DNA from: Prevotellaceae bacterium UBA6858
GTDB lineage: Bacteria; Bacteroidota; Bacteroidia; Bacteroidales; Bacteroidaceae
Assembly: GCA_002451695.1 (NCBI GenBank)
Contig: DKDC01000029.1
Span: 1-26,854, forward strand
Direction of reading: 5' to 3'
DNA length: 26,854 nt
Translations under genes and position numbers: made by a program
Part shown: positions 21,794-26,854 of the stretch, piece by piece
Layout of the letters: each line of letters starts with the position of its first letter
Numbering within the stretch: the stretch's first letter is position 1
Notes under the pieces: model-generated
What the model saw: the letters and a program-made list of their open reading frames with translations, nothing else
Database searches by the model: none
Told to the model about the DNA's origin: nothing

Positions 21794-23737
21794 TTATTTC
21801 ACGACAACCTTGTTTTTTAGCATTCCGCCATCAGTTTCAACCTTCACGACGTATATTCCGGGCGCAAGGCTTATGGTCTTTCCGCCACGGTCAACTTCTG
21901 TCCGCGCAACCTCAATTCCGCTTATGTCATACACATTCGCCACGGCTGCGGAGGCGAACCCGCCTATCCTTACGCCACCGGCAACGGCGGTTATGCTTCC
22001 CCCATCAACCTTGCTGCCGTTTATGCCGACCGGGGTCAGACCTATCATGCTGTCCATCCAAGGCAGGCGGTAGGCAAGATAGTCGCGCACCACCTGCACC
22101 TCGTTCTCGAACGAGCCGGCGCACTGGTATTCCTGATGGACTATCTGGTTCATTATCGGCCACCGTATGAAGTTGAGTTTTTGCGACTCCTCGAGCTCGC
22201 TTTGCAGACTGTCGATTATGTGGGTGAGGTTGTCGGCGGTCAGCCCCCTGTCGTATCTCGCCTTGCTCCAGATATGCTTCAGGCGTTCTTTCTCCACGCC
22301 GAGCACGCGTCCCACGAAGCCCCTCATGTTTCCCGCGCACGAACTTTTTGATGAGGCGTAGAGGAACGTCTTTATGTCAGAAACGGGATGTATGCGCGAG
22401 TCGTTCTCAAAGGCAAGGTCGAAATCCCACACAGGCCCCGTGCGGAAGCGCGTCGAGTCGCGGTCCTTGTACATATAAACGCTCCAGTAGGTGTCGGTGT
22501 TGCCGCTCAGTTCGCCCACGATGAAATGCTTGAGGAACGATTCGGGATCAAGATAGTTGCGGTAGCCCACTTCGGGGTTAAGGTAAAGGTTTCCGGCAAG
22601 GCGCGTTGCCATCCTGCTGAAATAGTCCTTGATGTAGTTGTACTGTTGTGTGGTTATGTCGTCCTCATCGGGCGACTTGATTGTTACGGGCAGACTGTAC
22701 GCGCTGGAGGATGTGGTGAATTTTGATTTTTCCTTGTCGGCGTATGCGTCAATCTCCACGAGGTATCCTCCTGTGAGGTTCGGCGCTGTTATGTCCTCGG
22801 GGGTCATTTCGGTTATGCCCACGCGGTTTTTCCTCACCTCTATCTGGTCGCACAGCTGGTAAGTCCCTTCGTATTCTCCGTTGACTATAACGTCCACCAT
22901 CTTGCACGCCGGCGTGTAGTCCATGCCCACCGCCTCGCTTATCTTGAACGCTATCGCGTTTCTCATGAGCGTCTTGTCGCCGTAGTTGTTTATCAGCGTC
23001 CACTTTCTTGCCTTGGCCGGCATTCCGAGCAGCCTTTTCTTTTTCGCGAGCTTAAGTTTGTATGGTTTTTTTGGAAAATCCCACGAGGCGTTGCCCCTGC
23101 CCCTGATTTCAAGGCTGTCGGAATAAAAGTCCTTGCCCGAATTTGAAATCACGCTTATTATGGCGGGCAGGTAAACCTCTTTTGTGTCTATTGTTCTCGC
23201 GCCGTCGGTGTTTATGACCACAACAGGGAGGTTTGTCGGCGTATAAAACTGCGTGTCGTCGCCTTCGCCCTCGTATCCGTAGAACTTTATTTCCGCCACG
23301 TTGCAGCGCACGTTGTTCGGACCCACATAGCGCACGTACCTGAACCCGCGCGAGACGTTCACGGTGGCGTATGTGAGCGCGTTGTCCTGCGGCGTGTCCT
23401 TTATCAGGTGTAGCGGCACGGCGTCGGTGAAGTCGGGGTTGTTCGCCCCCTCGAATATTCCGAGCTGCATGCGCTGCGGCCACCCCTTGCGTGAGGCGTA
23501 GGCAATCTTGGTTATGACGTGCTTTGCCCCGAGGTCAAGCCCCACCCATGTGTTGCTGCGTACGTTCGAGCCGTAAAAGGTTGACAGGTCGCCGTCGAAC
23601 ACCACCTCGGGCCCGCCGTTTGAATAGTCGGCTTTTTCCGAGCCTATGGGTGTTCCCGAAAGCTCCTTGCTGTTTTGGGCGAATGCGCCTGCCGTTGCCA
23701 GCAGTGCCGTGAAAATTGTGAGCAGTATCTTGTTCAT
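21794..23737 (-). CDS. CotH-kinase family protein with discoidin-like domain and T9SS sorting domain
   Basis: The predicted product is 647 aa. A signal peptide (1-20, ending GAFA) is followed by a discoidin (F5/8 type C)-like domain at about 30-155 (VFDGDLSTFYGS, WVGLDLGAKHVITKIAY, FRYVRYVGPNNVRCNVAEIKFYG). The CotH kinase domain spans about 170-540 with IRGRGNASW (211-219), KKPYKLKLAKKK, and the metal-binding segment GPVWDFDLAFEND (434-446). The C-terminal 80 residues form a T9SS type A sorting domain (NVYDISGIEVA, GIYVVKVE, VVVK). CotH proteins in other organisms are atypical protein kinases; the substrate here is unknown. The ATG at 23737 is preferred over 23749 because the -7 box ends 24 nt upstream of it. 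It is a tandem paralogue of the next gene. Confidence 0.9.
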   Translation of the reverse strand: MNKILLTIFTALLATAGAFAQNSKELSGTPIGSEKADYSNGGPEVVFDGDLSTFYGSNVRSNTWVGLDLGAKHVITKIAYASRKGWPQRMQLGIFEGANNPDFTDAVPLHLIKDTPQDNALTYATVNVSRGFRYVRYVGPNNVRCNVAEIKFYGYEGEGDDTQFYTPTNLPVVVINTDGARTIDTKEVYLPAIISVISNSGKDFYSDSLEIRGRGNASWDFPKKPYKLKLAKKKRLLGMPAKARKWTLINNYGDKTLMRNAIAFKISEAVGMDYTPACKMVDVIVNGEYEGTYQLCDQIEVRKNRVGITEMTPEDITAPNLTGGYLVEIDAYADKEKSKFTTSSSAYSLPVTIKSPDEDDITTQQYNYIKDYFSRMATRLAGNLYLNPEVGYRNYLDPESFLKHFIVGELSGNTDTYWSVYMYKDRDSTRFRTGPVWDFDLAFENDSRIHPVSDIKTFLYASSKSSCAGNMRGFVGRVLGVEKERLKHIWSKARYDRGLTADNLTHIIDSLQSELEESQKLNFIRWPIMNQIVHQEYQCAGSFENEVQVVRDYLAYRLPWMDSMIGLTPVGINGSKVDGGSITAVAGGVRIGGFASAAVANVYDISGIEVARTEVDRGGKTISLAPGIYVVKVETDGGMLKNKVVVK

Positions 23738-23761
23738 GGAAAATTTCATTGTGATATTCGG

Positions 23762-23769
23762 CAAATATA
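23762..23769 (-). promoter_or_regulatory. -7 box TATATTTG of the second CotH gene
   Basis: It matches TAnnTTTG on the minus strand in the 66-nt space between the two CotH genes, with 24 nt to the ATG at 23737. A TTTG lies 22 nt further upstream, one nucleotide beyond the usual spacing. The downstream CotH gene therefore probably has its own promoter. Confidence 0.5.
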
Positions 23770-23803
23770 CGAAAAACGCAGGACTATGCGGCAAATACGC
23801 TGT

Positions 23804-25768
23804 TTATCTCACCATTATTTTCTTGCTAACGGTGTTGCCGCCCGAAATAATCCTCACAATATATATTCCCTTTGCGAGCGCCAGCCTCACGCTTGTGCCT
23901 GTGGCCTCGGCGCGGGCGGCTTCCATTCCGCTCATGTCGTACACACTAACTCTGTCGCCCCTTTGCAGAGAGGCAATCTCTATTCCGCCGTCTGCTGCCT
24001 CAATGCTCGTTTCGGCGTTGCGCATTTCAACCTGCTCTATACCCACCGGTATAAGTCCCACCTTGTCGTCCATCCAGGGTATGCGGTATGCGAGAAAATC
24101 GCGTACCACCTGCATTTCGCCTTCATACGACCCGGTTATCTGATAGTTCTGATTGACTATCTGGTTCATTATCGGCCAGCGCACGAAGTTGAGCTTCTGC
24201 GACTCGTAAACCTCCGTCTGCATACTGTCGAGGAACAAGTTCAGGTTTTCAAGCGTCAGCCCGCCGTTGTTCCTCGCGTCGCTCCACAGCTTTCTCAACC
24301 TTGCACCCTCAACGCCTGTAACCCTTGCCACGAAGTCCCTCATGTTTCCCGCGCTTGTGGTGTTGGGCGAAAGGAAGAGGAAATCCGGGTTCCCGGCAAC
24401 AGGATGCACGCGAATGTCGTTCTCGAACGCGAGGTCGAAGTCCCATACCGGCCCTGTGCGCCAACGAGTGGAGTCGCGGTCCTTGTACATATGCACGCTC
24501 CACCATGCGTCAACGTTCGCCGCAAGCTCCTCCACGAGGAAACGCCTTAGGAACGAGTCCTCGTCAAGATAGCGGCGGAAGCCCATCACCGGGTTGTTGT
24601 ATGAGGCCGAAGCCACGCGGCTCACCATACGGTTGAATGTGGTTTGCAGGTAGCTGAACTGGGCGGCGGTAATGTCGTCCTCATCGGGGTATTTCAGCGA
24701 CACGGGAAGCTCGTAGTCCTTGGTTGTGAACCACTTCTTCTCCTGGTCGGCGTATGCGTCTATCTCCACAAGATACCCTCCCGTGAGTTCCGAGCCGCTG
24801 TTGTCGCCCGCGTCCATTTCGGTAATGTCCACGCGGTTTTTCCTCACCTCTATCTGGTCGCAAAGCTGGTAAGTGCCCTTGTATTCGCCGTTGAACATCA
24901 CGTCAACCATTCTTCCGGCTGGGGTGTAGTCCATTCCCATCATTTCGCTTATCCTGAACGCCAGCAGGTTTCTCACCAGCGTTTTGTCGCCGTAGTTGTT
25001 TATCAGCGTCCACTTCTTTGCCTTGGCGGGCATCCCCAGCAGCCGCGCCTTGTGGGCGAGCTTCAGCTTGTAGGGCTTTTTGGGGAAAACCCACGAGCCG
25101 TTGCCCCTGCCGCGAATGCCGAGGCTGTCGGTGAGGATGCTCGAGCCGGAGTTTGAAATCACGTGTATTATCCCAGATGTATATACTGTTTTCGACGTTA
25201 TCTCCTTTGCGCTGTCGGTGTGTATCACCACGAGCGGCAGGTTTGTGGCGGAGTAGAAGCGGCTGTCGTTGCCCTCGCCCTTTTTGCCGTAGAATTTCAG
25301 TTCCGCCACGTTGCAGCGCACGTTGTCCGGGCCTACGTAGCGCACATACCTGAACCCTTTTGAAACCCTCGGGTATTTGGTCGTGAGCTTCCCCTCCTGC
25401 GGCACGTCCTTTATCATGTAGAGCGGCATGGCGTCGGTGAAGTCGGGGCTGTTAGCCCCCTCAAACACGCCAAGCTGCATTCTCGCCGCGCTGCCGTTGC
25501 GCGGGGCGTAGGCAATTTTGGTTATCACGTGCCTTTCCCCCAAGTCGAGCCCCACCCATGTGTAGCTGCGCCCGTAGGAGGCGAAAAACGTTGAAATGTC
25601 GCCGTCGAACACATTGTCCTTTGTGTTCACGGTTGTCGAGGGGTTGCCTGTGGAATAGTCAACCGACAGTTCCGTGCCTATGACCCTCCCGGTCAGAGGT
25701 TCGGTCTGCGCCTTTGCCGGAAAAAAGGCTGTCGCTGATATGGCTGCCGCCAAAAGAAATGTTCTCAT
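23804..25768 (-). CDS. CotH-kinase family protein with discoidin-like domain and T9SS sorting domain (paralogue)
   Basis: The predicted product is 654 aa. A signal peptide (1-20, ending PAKA) leads to a discoidin-like domain (about 50-162; VFDGDISTFFAS, YTWVGLDLGERHVITKIAY). The CotH kinase domain (about 178-550) has IRGRGNGSW (218-226), KKPYKLKLAHKA and GPVWDFDLAFEND (439-451). A T9SS type A sorting domain follows (about 575-654; SVYDMSGMEAARAE, GIYIVRII, KIMVR). The protein is colinear with the next gene along its whole length and roughly half identical, so the pair arose by tandem duplication. The start at 25768 gives the signal peptide; a longer open frame to 26053 runs antisense through the dehydrogenase gene and is not credible. 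Export by T9SS to the cell surface is predicted. Confidence 0.9.
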   Translation of the reverse strand: MRTFLLAAAISATAFFPAKAQTEPLTGRVIGTELSVDYSTGNPSTTVNTKDNVFDGDISTFFASYGRSYTWVGLDLGERHVITKIAYAPRNGSAARMQLGVFEGANSPDFTDAMPLYMIKDVPQEGKLTTKYPRVSKGFRYVRYVGPDNVRCNVAELKFYGKKGEGNDSRFYSATNLPLVVIHTDSAKEITSKTVYTSGIIHVISNSGSSILTDSLGIRGRGNGSWVFPKKPYKLKLAHKARLLGMPAKAKKWTLINNYGDKTLVRNLLAFRISEMMGMDYTPAGRMVDVMFNGEYKGTYQLCDQIEVRKNRVDITEMDAGDNSGSELTGGYLVEIDAYADQEKKWFTTKDYELPVSLKYPDEDDITAAQFSYLQTTFNRMVSRVASASYNNPVMGFRRYLDEDSFLRRFLVEELAANVDAWWSVHMYKDRDSTRWRTGPVWDFDLAFENDIRVHPVAGNPDFLFLSPNTTSAGNMRDFVARVTGVEGARLRKLWSDARNNGGLTLENLNLFLDSMQTEVYESQKLNFVRWPIMNQIVNQNYQITGSYEGEMQVVRDFLAYRIPWMDDKVGLIPVGIEQVEMRNAETSIEAADGGIEIASLQRGDRVSVYDMSGMEAARAEATGTSVRLALAKGIYIVRIISGGNTVSKKIMVR

Positions 25769-25795
25769 TATGTGAAAAAAACATGGTATGCCGCG

Positions 25796-25803
25796 CAAAT
25801 TTA
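25796..25803 (-). promoter_or_regulatory. -7 box TAAATTTG of the first CotH gene
   Basis: It matches TAnnTTTG on the minus strand with 27 nt to the ATG at 25768. A TTTC lies 20 nt upstream as a possible -33 element (25824-25827), which would lie within the leader of the divergent dehydrogenase gene. Confidence 0.5.
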
Positions 25804-25813
25804 CGAAAAGCAT

Positions 25814-25821
25814 TATATTTG
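25814..25821 (+). promoter_or_regulatory. -7 box TATATTTG of the dehydrogenase gene
   Basis: It matches TAnnTTTG with only 8 nt to the ATG at 25830, far less than the 21-29 nt typical here. If used, the transcript would be nearly leaderless. It is 10 bp from the opposing CotH -7 box. Confidence 0.4.
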
Positions 25822-25829
25822 CCGAAACA

Positions 25830-26567
25830 ATGGACGCAAAAAGCATACTCATAATGGGGGCCACGAGCGGAATAGGCCGCGAAGTGGCTGAAATGTTCGC
25901 CCGGAAAGGGTGGAAGGTCGGGGCTTGCGGGCGCAGGGAGGCGCTTCTCGAAAGCCTGCGGGCGCAATATCCGCAAAACATCCTCACCATGACGGCCGAT
26001 GTAAACGCCCCCGGCACGGGGGAACGGCTCGCCGCCTTTGCCGGTGAACTCAACGCCCGGGCCTACCTGCATTGCAGCGGCATAGGGTGGCAGAACGCAC
26101 GGCTTGACCCGGAGAAGGAACTGGCCACGCTGCGCACAAACGGCGAGGGCTTTGCGCGGTGCGTGGGCGCGGTGTTCCGCCATTTCTCCGCCACAGGCGG
26201 GCATATAGCCGTGGTTTCCTCTATCGCGGGGACCAAGGGGCTCGGCCCTGCGCCGGCATACTCGGCAACCAAAAGGTTTCAGAACACATACACCGACGCC
26301 CTTGAGCAACTGGCGTGGCAACGCCGCCTGGGCATAACGTTCACCGACATACGCCCCGGCTTCGTGGCCACCGACCTCACAGGCGGCGGAAAGGGCTACC
26401 CTATGGTTATGAAGAAGGAAAAGGTTGCGGCGGCCATCGTAAGGGCTGTTGAGCGCAAACGCCGCGTGGCTGTCATAGACTGGCGGTATGCCGCGCTCGT
26501 AACGCTGTGGAGGCTCATGCCGCGCTTTTTGTGGAAGCGCCTGCCGATAGTGCGTGATGTGCGCTGA
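25830..26567 (+). CDS. short-chain dehydrogenase/reductase (SDR)
   Basis: The predicted product is 245 aa, normal for classical SDRs. The nucleotide-binding motif GATSGIG (10-16), CSGIG in the NNAG position (82-86), a structural Asn104, the catalytic Ser131 in VVSSIAG, and YSATK with Tyr144 and Lys148 are all present. After the active site, IRPGFVATDLTGG is typical of the family. Arg35 after the second strand (ACGRRE) suggests NADP preference. The substrate cannot be told from sequence. A basic, partly hydrophobic C-terminus (YAALVTLWRLMPRFLWKRLP) may associate with the membrane. ATG at 25830 is the only start that keeps the Rossmann strand without an odd extension. It is a single gene. Confidence 0.92.
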   Translation: MDAKSILIMGATSGIGREVAEMFARKGWKVGACGRREALLESLRAQYPQNILTMTADVNAPGTGERLAAFAGELNARAYLHCSGIGWQNARLDPEKELATLRTNGEGFARCVGAVFRHFSATGGHIAVVSSIAGTKGLGPAPAYSATKRFQNTYTDALEQLAWQRRLGITFTDIRPGFVATDLTGGGKGYPMVMKKEKVAAAIVRAVERKRRVAVIDWRYAALVTLWRLMPRFLWKRLPIVRDVR

Positions 26568-26577
26568 CATGTCCGCG

Positions 26578-26854
26578 CCGCGTTTCAAGCGGTGGCGTAT
26601 ATGGCGTATGACATACGTCTCGCAAATCCACAATCCGCAACCATTCAGAAAATTGCACCGCCGTAGGGGCGTATGGCATACGCCCAGAGTTGCGCGGCTT
26701 TGCAAAATTGCGACGGCAATGTGCGGCGCGGTTCATGCGGGTCAAGCGGTGGTGAATGCGGCGGTGTGAAGGGCGTATGCCATACGCCCCTACAAATGGC
26801 ACAAAACCAATACCGCAAAAAATATATTTGACATGGGAAAAACTATGTCCGATG
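26578..26854 (+). repeat. composite intergenic repeat, third copy, cut by the window end
   Basis: The copy begins 11 nt after the dehydrogenase stop with the decayed half and linker (26578-26663, ending AAAATTGCACCGCC). It continues with the palindrome pair (26664-26793) and a linker (GCACAAAACCAATACCGC), and enters the R units (GACATGGGAAAAACTATGTC) at about 26829. The hairpin and T-tract should lie just beyond the window. No gene lies in 26568-26854. Confidence 0.75.
26664..26793. repeat. REP/BIME-like inverted palindrome pair with altered loop
   Basis: The 23-bp perfect inverted ends at 26664-26686 and 26771-26793 have the form GTAG plus GGGCGTATGGCATACGCCC and its complement. Compared with the copies at 3634 and 10556, the left loop T is G and the right loop A is C, so the two ends changed together. 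The interior is about 20 bp longer than in the other two copies. Confidence 0.75.

Noticed and set aside
24644..25156. Plus-strand open frame inside the first CotH gene
   Set aside because: It is antisense to a conserved kinase domain and reads as low-complexity Val/His/Leu-rich protein without any motif.
25659..26705. Long minus-strand open frame opposite the dehydrogenase gene
   Set aside because: The plus strand encodes a complete SDR with all motifs; the antisense frame has no recognisable domain and is a by-product of codon use.

Overview
The window comes from a Bacteroidota genome, most likely a member of the Bacteroidales with moderate GC content; the family (for example Muribaculaceae) cannot be fixed from sequence alone. 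Three lines support this: three large secreted proteins end in type IX secretion (T9SS) type A sorting domains, the -7 promoter boxes follow the Bacteroidota pattern TAnnTTTG, and the gene set (zinc-less CobB, FKBP clusters, XAC2610-like lipoprotein, CotH/T9SS proteins) is typical of the group. No tRNA, rRNA, CRISPR array, prophage or transposase gene was seen.

Layout. 1-293: end of an intergenic repeat and a probable promoter. 294-3525 (+): two overlapping genes for uncharacterised exported proteins. 3526-4116: intergenic composite repeat, then two hairpins. 4117-10315 (-): a three-gene cell-wall operon, transcribed as a DigH-like GHL10 glycosidase lipoprotein, a TolB-like beta-propeller protein, and a 1244-aa N-acetylmuramoyl-L-alanine amidase with a T9SS tail. 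10316-10883: a second composite repeat. 10884-11591 (-): a SIR2-family deacylase. 11732-14223 (+): three consecutive FKBP-type prolyl isomerases. 14344-15057 (+): an XAC2610-like lipoprotein. 15347-16387 (-): ribD, divergent from the tightly coupled prmC-recX-comF operon (16436-18479, +). 18902-21507 (+): rpoN, a PAP2-like membrane protein and purE. 21794-25768 (-): two tandem CotH-kinase/T9SS paralogues. 25830-26567 (+): a short-chain dehydrogenase, followed by a third composite repeat that runs off the window.

The most unusual content is between the genes. A modular repeat recurs in seven places. One module is a pair of inverted GTAG-plus-palindrome units, 110-130 bp overall, that looks like a REP/BIME of the kind mobilised by RAYT (TnpA_REP) enzymes; the two ends carry matched changes between copies. 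Another module (R) is a run of about 21-nt quasi-palindromic units ending in a hairpin and a T-tract, usually oriented as a terminator for the adjacent upstream gene. I do not recognise this composite as a named element.

The best functional story among genes is the 4117-10315 operon: in E. coli, amidases strip stem peptides from peptidoglycan and DigH cleaves the resulting denuded glycan. Finding both activities in one operon with a beta-propeller protein suggests a dedicated, partly T9SS-exported peptidoglycan-degrading unit. That linkage is inference; the individual family assignments are well supported.
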